Origin: a virus
IMG/VR virus record: IMGVR_UViG_3300027917_000041
Span: 1-64,000 of that record
Length of the DNA: 64,000 nt
Reading direction: 5' to 3' (one strand)
Shown here: positions 38,357-48,388 of the stretch, piece after piece
How the letters are laid out: every line of letters begins with the position of its first letter
How positions within the stretch are numbered: the first letter of the stretch is position 1
The notes under the pieces: generated by a model
Databases searched by the model: none
What the model saw: only the letters and a program-made list of their open reading frames with translations
Told to the model about the DNA's origin: nothing
Program-made: the position numbers and the translations under genes

Positions 38357-39856
38357 ATGACAGATGAAATAACAAAACAATCAAAGCTAGCCAAAGCTGC
38401 CTTCATGAACACACGAAACAACATTTCAATGCAGAATCCATGGATGGCAGACCAAGTAGATAAGCTTGAAATCGTTGATATAGAGGAGTTCAAGAAGATC
38501 GTATTTGCTTGTAGATTCTTTTATAAGCGTGATCCTATTGCGTCCACCGTTATCAACAAGATGATTGATATTGGTATTACCGATATCGATTTTGAGCGTT
38601 CTGAATTGAATAATAATGAGGAAAACCTAATTACAGGTATGCTACCTAAGCTTCTGGACTTTGCTGAGGCTATGGCAATGGAATACCTTATTTCTGGTTT
38701 GGTAATTCCAGAAGTAAAGTTCACTACTGTCAGCAAAGCAGAATTAGATGAAGCCGGGTTCAATATCAAAAAATACTCTGCCCTCACATTACCTACTTCT
38801 ATGTGGGTACGTGATCCAGCAACCCTGATTGTTAAAAGTCCGGGTCTGTCAGATAAGCAATCGTATTTTATCAAGATACCCGATAAACTGGTTGACTTCA
38901 TTACTTCAAAGGGTAGCTATGATAATTTAATGGAAGATAAGGAACTTTATCGTTATCTTTTAACAGCCTACCCGCAGTTTGTTGACGCTGTACGTAGAGG
39001 ACAGCTATTCTTCAAACTGGAAAATCCTACTGTTATTCGTCGTAAGGTAGTTAGTGACTCGCCCTATCCAATTCCATATCTGTACGCATCAATCGAGGCT
39101 ATGAAGCACAAGAGAAACATTCGTAGGATGGACTACTCGATTGCATCAAGGGTTATTTCAGCTATCCAGCTAATTAAACTTGGTAATGACGAGTATCCAC
39201 TAACAGAAGATGATGAAGAACAATTGCAGGATATCAAAGATCAAATGTATTGGCGTAACACCGGAAACATTGACGTTGAACGTATTTTCCAATTATTCTC
39301 TAACCACACCCTAGATATAACATGGGTATTTCCTGATACAGAAGCATTGTTAGATGATACTAAATATAAGGAAGTAAATCGTGATATCTTCTATGGTCTA
39401 GGTTTTCCTGCTATCTTAGCTACTGGTGAAACAGAACGTTCATCCGCATCCGATGCTGAATATGCTATGTTAAGCCCTGTGGAGACTATGGAATCCTACA
39501 GACGTAAGATTATCCAAGTTTTGAACAAGGTAGTTGCGGATACGCTAGAAAATAATGGAATGAAAGGTTCTACTACTTTGAGATTCAAGCCAATTAACCT
39601 ATCTAGCTTCCGTTACTTTGTAGACGCTATGATTAAGCTATATGAAACTGGTAACATTTCTAAGGAAACATTTGTTGAACAGTTCGGTATGAATTACCAA
39701 GATGAGTTTGAGCGTAGGGAGAGAGAAAAGGAACAATTAGACGCATCTGATCTTGAAGAATTTCCTCAGCAACCATTCACAAATCCAGCAGGACGTGATG
39801 GCGGTGGTACTGACGGAGATCAGAAAAATAGTGATTCGGACAAGGAAAGTGCATAA
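38357..39856 (+). CDS. Portal protein
   Basis: Position directly behind the large terminase, 499 residues, a helical stem region and an acidic Gly-rich C-terminus all fit a portal. ILATGETERSSASDAEYAML followed by a long helix is typical of phage portals. The 12-mer would form the DNA channel of the head. Confidence 0.85.
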   Translation: MTDEITKQSKLAKAAFMNTRNNISMQNPWMADQVDKLEIVDIEEFKKIVFACRFFYKRDPIASTVINKMIDIGITDIDFERSELNNNEENLITGMLPKLLDFAEAMAMEYLISGLVIPEVKFTTVSKAELDEAGFNIKKYSALTLPTSMWVRDPATLIVKSPGLSDKQSYFIKIPDKLVDFITSKGSYDNLMEDKELYRYLLTAYPQFVDAVRRGQLFFKLENPTVIRRKVVSDSPYPIPYLYASIEAMKHKRNIRRMDYSIASRVISAIQLIKLGNDEYPLTEDDEEQLQDIKDQMYWRNTGNIDVERIFQLFSNHTLDITWVFPDTEALLDDTKYKEVNRDIFYGLGFPAILATGETERSSASDAEYAMLSPVETMESYRRKIIQVLNKVVADTLENNGMKGSTTLRFKPINLSSFRYFVDAMIKLYETGNISKETFVEQFGMNYQDEFERREREKEQLDASDLEEFPQQPFTNPAGRDGGGTDGDQKNSDSDKESA

Positions 39857-39878
39857 TCTGTTGTTTTTTATATCAATT

Positions 39879-39909
39879 TTGACAAAATTTATCGAAAATG
39901 TGGTATAAT
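39879..39909 (+). promoter_or_regulatory. Promoter of the head/tail genes
   Basis: TTGACA at 39879-39884, a 19-base spacer ending TGG, extended -10 TATAAT at 39904-39909, in the 110-base gap between portal and protease genes. Confidence 0.7.
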
Positions 39910-39966
39910 TAATAATAGGAGATTACGTCCTTTACCGTATGTCTCTATTTTGACGTGAGGTACTTT

Positions 39967-41022
39967 ATGACAGAGACTAATATTTTTCTTATCAAGGAAG
40001 CGGGTCTAGACGAAAAGGACGCTTTTGCGTCTGTAACTCTTAACCCTACGTTACGTTGGCTAAAGTTTATCTTGACCGATGACCAGCCAAATGCTAACAA
40101 ACAAAGAATCCCCCAAGAAGAATTTGATAACCTTATTAAAAGTGGCATTAATATGCCTATCAAAATGGCAGCTGGAGACATTGCAGACGGACACGAAAAC
40201 TCCTTTCCAGTTGGTGTTATTACACACTTAAAGAAGGTTGCTAACAAGATTGAGGGATTGGCAGCTCTTTGGTCTAAGGAAAGACCAGAGGACATCGATT
40301 TAATTATAAATGAATTTGAATCTGGATCGCCTCCTCAAATTTCTTGGGAAGTTCCCTACATGGAAGAGGTACTCAGAGAAAATGGAGTAAAAGACTTAAT
40401 TGGTACAATACTCCGTGCGGCTACGTTGGTTAGACGACCTGCTTTTGAAGGGAGAACTCCCGTTATTGCGGTCGCAGCTAAAGAAGTAATCGAAGTGACC
40501 GAACCAACAGAAACAGATTCTAGTATGGAGGAAAATAATACAATGGAAGAACTTGATGTTTTGAAATCTCAGTTGCAGGAAGCCCAAGACCGTATCAAGG
40601 AGCTAGAAGGTCAGCTTCAAGAAAAGGATGAAGGTTTTGCAGCTGTTGAGGAAGAACTAACTAGCCTTCGAGAATTCAAAGCACAGATCGAAAAAGAAGA
40701 TGCAGAAGCTGAACAGTTGGCTTCGGTTCGTGCTAAGTTCGCTGAGGCTGGTATTGAAAAACCAGACGAGTATTACATCGAGAATCGTGAACGTTTCCTA
40801 AGTATGACTATGGAAGCTGTAGAATTCATGGTTCAGGAAATGACCGCATTTGCTAAGCTTGCAGAAGCTAGTTTAGAAGATGACGACTCAGAAGGTGATG
40901 GAGACGGTGGTGATAAAGAAGGTGAAGGGCTACCTGCTGTTGTAAATACAGATGATGCCTCAGACCTAGATAATCCTGCCGAAGTCGGGCGACAGCTACG
41001 ACTATTAAAAGAAAAAAAGTAA
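39967..41022 (+). CDS. Head maturation protease/scaffold candidate
   Basis: The N-terminal part (MAAGDIADGHENSFPVGVIT) looks like a phage prohead protease-type domain. A strongly helical, Glu/Gln-rich segment follows (about 195-300), as in scaffolds, then an acidic Asp/Gly tail. I chose ATG 39967 (MTETNIF) with GAGG upstream over a GTG at 39955. Position between portal and capsid supports the call; catalytic residues were not identified. Confidence 0.6.
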   Translation: MTETNIFLIKEAGLDEKDAFASVTLNPTLRWLKFILTDDQPNANKQRIPQEEFDNLIKSGINMPIKMAAGDIADGHENSFPVGVITHLKKVANKIEGLAALWSKERPEDIDLIINEFESGSPPQISWEVPYMEEVLRENGVKDLIGTILRAATLVRRPAFEGRTPVIAVAAKEVIEVTEPTETDSSMEENNTMEELDVLKSQLQEAQDRIKELEGQLQEKDEGFAAVEEELTSLREFKAQIEKEDAEAEQLASVRAKFAEAGIEKPDEYYIENRERFLSMTMEAVEFMVQEMTAFAKLAEASLEDDDSEGDGDGGDKEGEGLPAVVNTDDASDLDNPAEVGRQLRLLKEKK

Positions 41023-41041
41023 TTGGAGGATAACATAAATC

Positions 41042-41632
41042 ATGGAAATCAATAAGTATACTGATATCACTGGTGTTGTAACCTTGCAGGAAATCGTAGA
41101 GGGTCGTATGGTTCTCTTGGTTTCAAATGCTGAGGGTGGCAACTCGGTAGATTATGATTTTGGTAGTAGACTTGACCTTCCGGGTGCACGCCTTCCTCTG
41201 ACATCGGCAGAGGCTGAGAAAGCGCACTTTATCATCACATTTGCTGTTGATAATTCAAGCATTCCTATCTACAATCCTTATCCAAGCTACTCATTTGCCC
41301 TACGTAGTGGGTTCGACCAAGCCGCAAACGTTCCGTTCGATGCAGAAGTGCATTTGACTCAGCGTTCGATGGTTGAAGGACTAACAATTCCTTCCGGTGT
41401 TCCTGCTCTAGCGTTTGGGCCAGGTGTGTTCACTGTACCTAGCGGTGCATTCGTATATTCAGATAACTTGCAAGTTCCGGGTACGTGGTTGGAGGTTGCA
41501 AACCAGACTGATGACGGTGCTAATGTTGCAGGTATGTTGCAAGAAGATGCCGATGGTAGCGAAGGTAAGTTTGCTCAAGTTGAACGTTTCAGCGTTGCAG
41601 ATTGGGCGTTGACTTTCCGTATTAATTGGTAA
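41042..41632 (+). CDS. Probable capsid-associated protein, 196 aa
   Basis: Not recognised. Beta-rich, Gly/Ser/Pro-rich, without charge clusters, placed directly before the major capsid gene with its own GGAGG site. A head decoration protein or head stabiliser is likely from position. Confidence 0.5.
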   Translation: MEINKYTDITGVVTLQEIVEGRMVLLVSNAEGGNSVDYDFGSRLDLPGARLPLTSAEAEKAHFIITFAVDNSSIPIYNPYPSYSFALRSGFDQAANVPFDAEVHLTQRSMVEGLTIPSGVPALAFGPGVFTVPSGAFVYSDNLQVPGTWLEVANQTDDGANVAGMLQEDADGSEGKFAQVERFSVADWALTFRINW

Positions 41633-41657
41633 TATATAACAGGAGGAACTTAATACG

Positions 41658-42593
41658 ATGGATGAAAAGAGAATTAATGAAGCTGTAGCAGCTCTATTAA
41701 AGGATAATACGCCACAAGGTCGAGAAGCTTTAGCGGAAATGATTACTGAATTTGTTCAGCCGAATCATATCGGTGTGAACTTTATCAGTATGTTGCTAAA
41801 TACTCGTGCCTTACAGCCGGGTGATCTGCTAGTTAAAAAGATTCGTAAAGGGATCGATGTACGTACATTAGTTCCGGGTTCTATTCATCTTGCTAGTGAA
41901 ATCACTGTACAGGATCGTATCAACTACGTGTTGGACGGTGCTGACGTTAAGGTGACTTTCAACGAGTGGGAGCTAGAATCAGGGCAAATCGGTTCTGTCG
42001 AAGAAATCCGTAAGGAAATGTATGCCTACTTGTCAGATTATTATTTGAACAAGGTTTACACGCTATTAACTAGTGTGTGGACAGCGGGCAACACTCCTTC
42101 TAACTTTACTAACGTGGGTGGTTCAATCACAGCGTCAGCCCTAGAAGATGCGATTGACGAAATCAATCAAAATTCTGGTGGTGTGAAGGCTGTTGTTGGT
42201 ACTCGTGCAGCTATGACACCTATCACAAAGTTTGGTGCGTTCTGGAACGATGGTAATACTGTTGGTACAGATGCACAGTGGGCCGGTGTTAACTCACAGC
42301 TAGAAGAAATTGTTCAGCGTGGTATGCTTGGTAAGTACTACGGTGCGCCACTTATCTCACTTGAACAATCATATGACAACCCTGTTGACTATAACGAGTT
42401 GATTCTGCCTAATAACAGAATTTTGGTTATTGGTCACAACGTAGGTGAGTTTATCACTTACGGTGATGTAAAGAGAAAGCAATGGACTGACATGGAGCCA
42501 ACTCCTCCACAGTGGTTCTTGGAACTATATCAGCAGTTCGGTTTGATCATCGACCGTGCTCAGGGTATCTACGTGCTTCAAGTTACGGACTAA
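41658..42593 (+). CDS. Major capsid protein
   Basis: 311 residues. The helical N-terminus (EAVAALLKDN), QPGDLLVKKI, an E-loop-like region, and a C-terminal ITYGDVKRKQW with a beta-rich end fit an HK97-fold capsid subunit. Location after scaffold and strong GGAGG support high expression. A GC-rich hairpin follows. Confidence 0.8.
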   Translation: MDEKRINEAVAALLKDNTPQGREALAEMITEFVQPNHIGVNFISMLLNTRALQPGDLLVKKIRKGIDVRTLVPGSIHLASEITVQDRINYVLDGADVKVTFNEWELESGQIGSVEEIRKEMYAYLSDYYLNKVYTLLTSVWTAGNTPSNFTNVGGSITASALEDAIDEINQNSGGVKAVVGTRAAMTPITKFGAFWNDGNTVGTDAQWAGVNSQLEEIVQRGMLGKYYGAPLISLEQSYDNPVDYNELILPNNRILVIGHNVGEFITYGDVKRKQWTDMEPTPPQWFLELYQQFGLIIDRAQGIYVLQVTD

Positions 42594-42604
42594 CACTTAG
42601 TTAT

Positions 42605-42637
42605 GGGAGGGGGTCAGGGGAACTCATGCCCCCTCCC
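42605..42637 (+). repeat. GC-rich hairpin after the capsid gene
   Basis: Perfect 9-bp stem GGGAGGGGG/CCCCCTCCC with a 15-nt loop, not followed by T residues. It probably stabilises the capsid mRNA 3' end or partly attenuates transcription. Confidence 0.7.
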
Positions 42638-42661
42638 CAATTCTAATAGGAGAGGTATAAA

Positions 42662-43156
42662 ATGAATAAAGATTCACAGATGTATTCTGCTATGCAGAGT
42701 GACAATCCTTACGCTACATATAAGAAAGTTATCTTGGGGAAAGCTTCGGTAAAGGTTATTAACCCCTTCTCGGAGAATCCCGAGGAGATAATACTTGAAG
42801 GCAACCCCGGTAAGAATGAAGAAGGTTGCTTTATTGATGTATGGACACTAGAGCAAGATATGTTCTTCCAGCGTATAAATGAAACTCTAATTAAGCAGGG
42901 CGTAATTGTACCGTATGACCGTGTAAGCAAGCCTATTGTTAAGACGGTAAATGAGTACAATGTAAAGACCGATGAGGAACTCTATGAAATTTTGACAGCA
43001 CCTTTTTTCACGCTATCAAATGCGTTAGAAAAAATGGATTCCGAAGCCCCCGTACAGCGTTTGTTAAGTATTGCTGAGGATGAGGAAATGTCAGAAAAGA
43101 AAATCAATCATATTCGTCAAAGATTAGCGGAACTACAAGGAGTCAGCGTAGCATAA
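42662..43156 (+). CDS. Hypothetical virion-module protein, 164 aa
   Basis: Not recognised. Mixed alpha-beta protein with a helical, acidic C-terminal part. Lies between capsid and connector genes. Confidence 0.55.
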   Translation: MNKDSQMYSAMQSDNPYATYKKVILGKASVKVINPFSENPEEIILEGNPGKNEEGCFIDVWTLEQDMFFQRINETLIKQGVIVPYDRVSKPIVKTVNEYNVKTDEELYEILTAPFFTLSNALEKMDSEAPVQRLLSIAEDEEMSEKKINHIRQRLAELQGVSVA

Positions 43157-43662
43157 TGGCTATAGATACAGAGACTAACTTAGATTATCTTATTACAGAC
43201 TTAAGGTTACACTTGGGAGATACTAGTGAACCGTATCGTTATACGGATGCATGGTTACGTACTTCCTTAGTTATGTCTGTTAAAGCTCTTATGCGTTGGT
43301 GGAACTACAAGTATTTGATTGATACTGATTATAATGCTTCAAGAAACCCAAACGTAACATTTTTGTTTGCGTCACCGCCTATAATAGAGTATGGAGACGA
43401 GCATCCAATAGTTCTTATGGCTTCCATAATAATCAAAGAAGGTTCTCTGCAAGAAAGTGCTTGGTCTGCTGGCAGTTGGAGGGATGCTGAGATAGCCTAC
43501 TCTAACATAGAGGGAAACAGGGCTAGAACGCAATCGTTATTGAAAGATTGGGAAACTTTAGAAAGTATTCTAAAGCCACCGCAAAAGAGATTGGCACAAG
43601 CCAAGAAAGCCAGTACACCGGGCTACATAGACAATCAATATGAAAGAGGTTCAAAGTTGTAG
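43156..43662 (+). CDS. Head-tail connector (adaptor) candidate
   Basis: 168 residues with N-terminal helices (YLITDLRLHLGD...YTDAWLR) reminiscent of head-tail adaptor proteins of the gp6 or gp15 type, followed by a Lys/Gln-rich tail. Position after capsid supports it. Confidence 0.55.
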   Translation: MAIDTETNLDYLITDLRLHLGDTSEPYRYTDAWLRTSLVMSVKALMRWWNYKYLIDTDYNASRNPNVTFLFASPPIIEYGDEHPIVLMASIIIKEGSLQESAWSAGSWRDAEIAYSNIEGNRARTQSLLKDWETLESILKPPQKRLAQAKKASTPGYIDNQYERGSKL

Positions 43663-43680
43663 TTATAAGGAGGTCACATA

Positions 43681-44877
43681 ATGGCAAGGAAAAGCAAGAA
43701 GGTTAAAGTTTTATGGTTCGGAGACGCAGTAACACCTACAGGTTTTTCAAGAGTAAACCACTCAATTCAATCAAATTTACCAAAATATCAGTACGATCTA
43801 TACCAACTAGGTATTAACTACTACGGTGATCCACATGATTTCCCTGTAAGGATATTTCCAGCAGCTACAAAAGGGCAAATCTATGGTTTTAACCGTATTT
43901 CAGAACTAGCTAAGCACGACTTTGATATTATTTTTATCCTGAATGACTTATGGATTATTAATGAATATCTGAAAGAAATCAAGAATCACTTCAAAGGAAA
44001 GATACCAAAGATTGTTACATACATGCCGATGGATTCTACTATGCCCGATAGGTCATGGTTTGAGCACTTCGATATCGTTGATAAAGTTTGTGTATACACC
44101 CAATTTGGCTATGATACCGTAAAAGAAGTTTACCCTGAACTTGATCTAACTATAGTACCTCATGGTGTAGACAGCAGTACGTTTTATAAGTTTGATAAAC
44201 CAAAGATTGAATGTAAAATGGGTGTTTATCCTGCTGAGAAGATGTTCCTAGAAAGTTGGATTGTGCTAAACGCCAACAGAAATCAGCCTCGTAAGAGAAA
44301 TGATATAGCGTTTGAAGGGTTTGCACAGTTCGCTAAAGATAAACCAAAAAGCGTAAAATACTATCACCATGCAGGTATTGAGGACGTTGGTTGGGATATC
44401 TTAAGACTTTCTAATAAGCTGGGTAAGAAGTATGACTTCAACTTAGAAGAACGTCTTATCGTTACTAACATGAATAGAAATACTCAGTCAGTGACGGACG
44501 AGCAACTAAATACCATTTACAATGCTACAGACGTTGGAATTAACGCTAGCTTGGGTGAAGGTTGGGGATTAGTAAACATGGAGCACGCAATGACTGGTTC
44601 TGTACAGGTTGTACCTAACCATAGTGCTTGTAAAGAACTATTCAACGACGTAGGCGTTTTAATCCCAACAAGTCAAGAGTTATGTTTTGAAAAAACATTA
44701 ACATTCGGTAGGTTGGTAACTCCTGAAGCTATCGCTGAACAATTGCAATGGGTGTACGATCATCCAGAAGAAAAAGCAGAGTTAGAAGCTAAAGCTATTG
44801 AGAAGTTCACTGATAAGAAGTACTCTTGGAAATCTGTGGCGAACACATGGCATAACATTTTTAGAGAGATTTTATGA
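43681..44877 (+). CDS. Family 4-type glycosyltransferase in the head module
   Basis: A GT-B retaining glycosyltransferase. The N-terminal domain has GDAVTPTGFSRV as its first loop. The C-terminal domain has PHGVDSSTFY, LNANRNQPRKRND and the signature GINASLGEGWGLVNMEHAM with its donor-binding Glu. It is embedded between head-connector genes and preceded by GGAGG. Glycosylation of a virion protein during assembly is a plausible role. Confidence 0.9.
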   Translation: MARKSKKVKVLWFGDAVTPTGFSRVNHSIQSNLPKYQYDLYQLGINYYGDPHDFPVRIFPAATKGQIYGFNRISELAKHDFDIIFILNDLWIINEYLKEIKNHFKGKIPKIVTYMPMDSTMPDRSWFEHFDIVDKVCVYTQFGYDTVKEVYPELDLTIVPHGVDSSTFYKFDKPKIECKMGVYPAEKMFLESWIVLNANRNQPRKRNDIAFEGFAQFAKDKPKSVKYYHHAGIEDVGWDILRLSNKLGKKYDFNLEERLIVTNMNRNTQSVTDEQLNTIYNATDVGINASLGEGWGLVNMEHAMTGSVQVVPNHSACKELFNDVGVLIPTSQELCFEKTLTFGRLVTPEAIAEQLQWVYDHPEEKAELEAKAIEKFTDKKYSWKSVANTWHNIFREIL

Positions 44878-45332
44878 CTGATATAGTATGGCCGCAGGAT
44901 ACCAAAGAGACAATTGATGCAATACGTGGTGCTATAGGTAGGGACGTTGACTTTTATGTAGTAGCGTCATCTATTGCTTGCCCTACGTGCTCTCTCGATC
45001 CAATAACTAACCATGCGACAGACTCTTTCTGTCCTACATGCTCTGGTGTATATTGGATACCAGTATTCTCAGGTTATACAATCAGTGGACATGTGACTTG
45101 GGCTTCGGCAGATATTTTACAATGGCCTCCGGGGGGCTATCAGTTTGATGGGGATGTTAGAGTACAAATTGAATATACCGCTACAAATTTAGAAATAGTA
45201 GATGATGCACAAGAATCTGGTTTCGTACATGTAGACGGTAAGGTTATGGAGATCAAATCTAGAATACTTCGAGGAGTTCAAGAACTAAATCGAATACTTA
45301 TAGATATGATTGAAAGGGAGAAATCAACATGA
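44874..45332 (+). CDS. Virion-module protein with zinc knuckles, 152 aa
   Basis: Two CPTC knuckles (about residues 36-39 and 53-56) form a zinc ribbon insertion in an otherwise beta-rich protein. Likely head-closure or connector component by position; not recognised by family. Confidence 0.55.
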   Translation: MTDIVWPQDTKETIDAIRGAIGRDVDFYVVASSIACPTCSLDPITNHATDSFCPTCSGVYWIPVFSGYTISGHVTWASADILQWPPGGYQFDGDVRVQIEYTATNLEIVDDAQESGFVHVDGKVMEIKSRILRGVQELNRILIDMIEREKST

Positions 45333-45580
45333 GCAACAATGAAGAAGGAAAGTATCGGACAGAAGTTCATATGGGATTAGATTTATTCGATATTACTGAT
45401 TTCATAGAACGAAAGAACAAAAAATTTCAGGCTATACTTCTAACGGAAATTGAAGAAGTAATTCCAAAAGATTCGCCTGAATTTAAAGCAATTAGAAAAC
45501 AAGTATTAGATAGTTATAATAACTACACACGTTCAATCATGAGAGCAATCTTTGGAAGGGACGACGTAGAGAATATGTGA
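45329..45580 (+). CDS. Hypothetical virion-module protein, 83 aa
   Basis: Not recognised. Acidic, helical; overlaps the previous gene by 4 bases. Confidence 0.6.
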   Translation: MSNNEEGKYRTEVHMGLDLFDITDFIERKNKKFQAILLTEIEEVIPKDSPEFKAIRKQVLDSYNNYTRSIMRAIFGRDDVENM

Positions 45581-45586
45581 GGGTAA

Positions 45587-46612
45587 ATGGTAGATGGAAC
45601 ACTTGGGTTTACGGACATCAACATTGCTGAGACTAAACTACTTGAGGACGTGGAAAATGCTATTTCAACAGCGTCCCAACGACTACGAGAACTCTCAGAT
45701 GATCTTAACAGAATTGAAGCACAAAAAGCCGTTGAAAAAGCAGCTCATTTAGAAGCTATCAACTACATTACTGATAGGGCAGAGCTGATACTTACAAACG
45801 CTTTTATGGAAGCTATCTTTGATACTGTTGAGTATAATGATCCTTTGTTCTTAGAACCATCACAAGAAGCTATTCGTTTACATTGGCAGGAAGTTTTATC
45901 AATAATTCCAAACAGTCCCGGCAATGTAACAGTAAAAGTAGACTTTTCACCTTTAGGAGATATAGAAACCTACGCAGCTGCTGTACAAAGTACACGAGAA
46001 GTATTGGGTTTCAAAATGACAGCACGACCCGAATCACGTTCTATTTATTGGCAACGAAATATCTATAGTGTAGACAGGGAAGGTGGAAAGGTTTTCAAAG
46101 TACTAGAAGGCTATGGTAGAGGTTCAAAAACCAGAAATATAGATATTACTCATAGCTATAGAGGTAAGTGGGAAAAGACAGTAAGAACACGTATAAATCT
46201 AGTACCTGCGGGTACAGCCCCTTGGTGGTATTTGATAAATTATGGAAATAAAAACGCTTTTCAGGGATCAACAGGAGAGCCGTATCCTGAATTTTCAGGG
46301 AGGTACTTTGTAGAGAAGGTAGAAGTTCAGATAAAAGAAATTTTTGATCAAATTTATCAAGAATCTCTACAAGAATGGGAAGATTGGTACGCTGATAAGT
46401 TAGCCGACGACTACGGATTAAAGCAATTTGATGATTTTGATAATTTAGCAAGCGTATTAGAACCTGCTATTGTTGAACAAATAGAAAGAGAGGAACAGCT
46501 GAAACCTACAAATACAGCTCTAGGTACGATAGAACAAGATGGAAAAGTATATGACTTATATGTTACATCTAAAGGTAAGATTGCTAGACGTTACTCACTT
46601 TCAAAGAACTAA
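45587..46612 (+). CDS. Neck/tail-completion candidate, 341 aa
   Basis: An N-terminal coiled coil (about 15-60) precedes a beta-rich domain with APWWYLINYGNKNAF, similar in style to gp10-like tail-completion proteins. Placed directly before the tail terminator. Tentative. Confidence 0.5.
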   Translation: MVDGTLGFTDINIAETKLLEDVENAISTASQRLRELSDDLNRIEAQKAVEKAAHLEAINYITDRAELILTNAFMEAIFDTVEYNDPLFLEPSQEAIRLHWQEVLSIIPNSPGNVTVKVDFSPLGDIETYAAAVQSTREVLGFKMTARPESRSIYWQRNIYSVDREGGKVFKVLEGYGRGSKTRNIDITHSYRGKWEKTVRTRINLVPAGTAPWWYLINYGNKNAFQGSTGEPYPEFSGRYFVEKVEVQIKEIFDQIYQESLQEWEDWYADKLADDYGLKQFDDFDNLASVLEPAIVEQIEREEQLKPTNTALGTIEQDGKVYDLYVTSKGKIARRYSLSKN

Positions 46613-46621
46613 TGAGGTATC

Positions 46622-47071
46622 ATGCACATTGAACGTAAGAAAGACCTGAGTGTTTATTATTGGCTGGTAGATTTGTTTTCGGATGCATCGTACATAACAG
46701 TGAACGATGGTTATCCAGAGACAGGCTTGGTAATCCCCTCTGTGGTGGTAGACTATCAAAATATACGTCCACTACCTTATGAAATGGGGAATAAAAATCA
46801 AATGTTTCATAGACTTTGGGTATTAGATATCAATGCTAAGAATAAATCCCAACGTGATGAAATAGGCTATCGATTATTAGAAACATTACAAGATAGCATT
46901 CCCGTATATGACTACGATGAAGGTTTTCCACCTGATGTTACACCGACACAGCTAGGCAACTTGCTTCCTAGAAATATACAACTAATTCCAATAAAGGTTA
47001 TGCCTGAACTGGTAACTAAGCTTTATTACAGGGCTGTGGTAACATTCACAGCTGAGTATTCACTAATATAG
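46622..47071 (+). CDS. Tail terminator candidate
   Basis: 149 residues, alpha-beta, with an order of helices and strands as in phage tail terminators, immediately before the tail tube gene. No invariant motif to confirm. Confidence 0.6.
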   Translation: MHIERKKDLSVYYWLVDLFSDASYITVNDGYPETGLVIPSVVVDYQNIRPLPYEMGNKNQMFHRLWVLDINAKNKSQRDEIGYRLLETLQDSIPVYDYDEGFPPDVTPTQLGNLLPRNIQLIPIKVMPELVTKLYYRAVVTFTAEYSLI

Positions 47072-47084
47072 GAGGAATATATAA

Positions 47085-48266
47085 ATGGCTAAAAGATTAG
47101 CAATCGCATCTAAGGAACTACAGCTTAGAATTGTTGGGCCGTTCGACTCATTCTTTGCTTCAAGAATCCAGCGATTAAGTATGAACACCGATATTCCTAC
47201 AACACAGATCGATGAGTTAGGTAACGCTAACCATGTTGGTACAGTTACCGACATTCCAGCTATTACTTTGACTTTCTCTGCATTCGATGTAGGTATTAAT
47301 ATCTTCGCTACCCTAACAGGTAACGATCCAGATGCATATCCGGGTGCTGGTGTAGACATTGGTGATCTTGGTGAGATTGATGCTATATTTTATGTGAAGG
47401 ATGCTAACCTAGCTAATTACGCTAAGTCAGCTCACGCTAGACGTTTACAGATTCGTGACTTTACGTATAACTATTCTGTAGACGGTGAATCTACTGAGGA
47501 ATATACAGCGGTGGGTTCAGAAAAGCGTTGGTTCAAGAACCAAGTTGTTGTTGACAAATTCACTACAGGTACTACATCATTCACTCTAAGTGAGACACCT
47601 GTCACATTGCTTAACGGTAATGAACTATTGACAGTAGTCCTTGATGGTAGTTATCTAACAGAAGTTGCAGCTGGCCCGGCAACGGGTGAGTATAGCGTAT
47701 CTGGTACAACTCTAACAACTGGCGACACACGTACAGCTCAAGTAATTGCTGTATATCAAGTGGCGTTTGCTGGTGGTGAGTGGTCAGATATTAGCGACAC
47801 AGAATCAGCAGTTGCTATTCGTGGTAAAGACGTACAAGTACTTATCGGTGTAAACAGCCAAGAAAGAGTACAGTCGGTTACAATCAACGGTACACTGAAT
47901 GTTCAGCCCGTAAGGGAAATGTACAATCAGAACATTGTTGGCTACCAAAGCCAAGTACCGACAGTTGAAGGTACTGTGACAGTTTTGGATACTGATACTG
48001 ATTTGATCGACTTGCTTGTAACAGGGCAAGATGTATCTGGTCAGACAGAATTCGAGCTGGCTGGTAGCTGTGCTGTTTCTGGTCTTGCTCTTGAAATTAA
48101 GCTGTACGATCCATGCGACACTTCAACAGTACTTAAGACCGTGTACGTGCAATCAGTACGTATTGTTGGTGACTCATTCACTCACAACGTGAACGAGAAC
48201 GCCGTTCAAACATTCAACTGGCAATCAACAGACGCTAGTGTAGTAATCTACTCTGGTGCTAGATAA
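47085..48266 (+). CDS. Major tail (tube) protein
   Basis: 393 residues, beta-rich and Thr/Val/Gly-rich, with a strong GGAGG site and a terminator downstream, as expected for an abundant tube subunit. It precedes the chaperone frameshift pair and tape measure, the canonical order in siphoviruses. The length suggests an extra Ig-like domain. Confidence 0.82.
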   Translation: MAKRLAIASKELQLRIVGPFDSFFASRIQRLSMNTDIPTTQIDELGNANHVGTVTDIPAITLTFSAFDVGINIFATLTGNDPDAYPGAGVDIGDLGEIDAIFYVKDANLANYAKSAHARRLQIRDFTYNYSVDGESTEEYTAVGSEKRWFKNQVVVDKFTTGTTSFTLSETPVTLLNGNELLTVVLDGSYLTEVAAGPATGEYSVSGTTLTTGDTRTAQVIAVYQVAFAGGEWSDISDTESAVAIRGKDVQVLIGVNSQERVQSVTINGTLNVQPVREMYNQNIVGYQSQVPTVEGTVTVLDTDTDLIDLLVTGQDVSGQTEFELAGSCAVSGLALEIKLYDPCDTSTVLKTVYVQSVRIVGDSFTHNVNENAVQTFNWQSTDASVVIYSGAR

Positions 48267-48320
48267 ACCTAAAGACAACTGAATAAATAAGATCATACGG
48301 TAAAGGATTAGTTAGAATAT

Positions 48321-48369
48321 AAGGGGTCTGATAGAAAAAGCGATAGCTAATCTGTTCAGACTCCTTTTT
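48321..48369 (+). terminator. Terminator after the tail tube gene
   Basis: An 11-bp stem with one G-T pair (48321-48331 with 48356-48366), a 24-nt loop and five T residues. Probably partial, reducing expression of the tail assembly genes relative to the tube. Confidence 0.75.
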
Positions 48370-48388
48370 ACTTAAATGGAGAGGTAAA

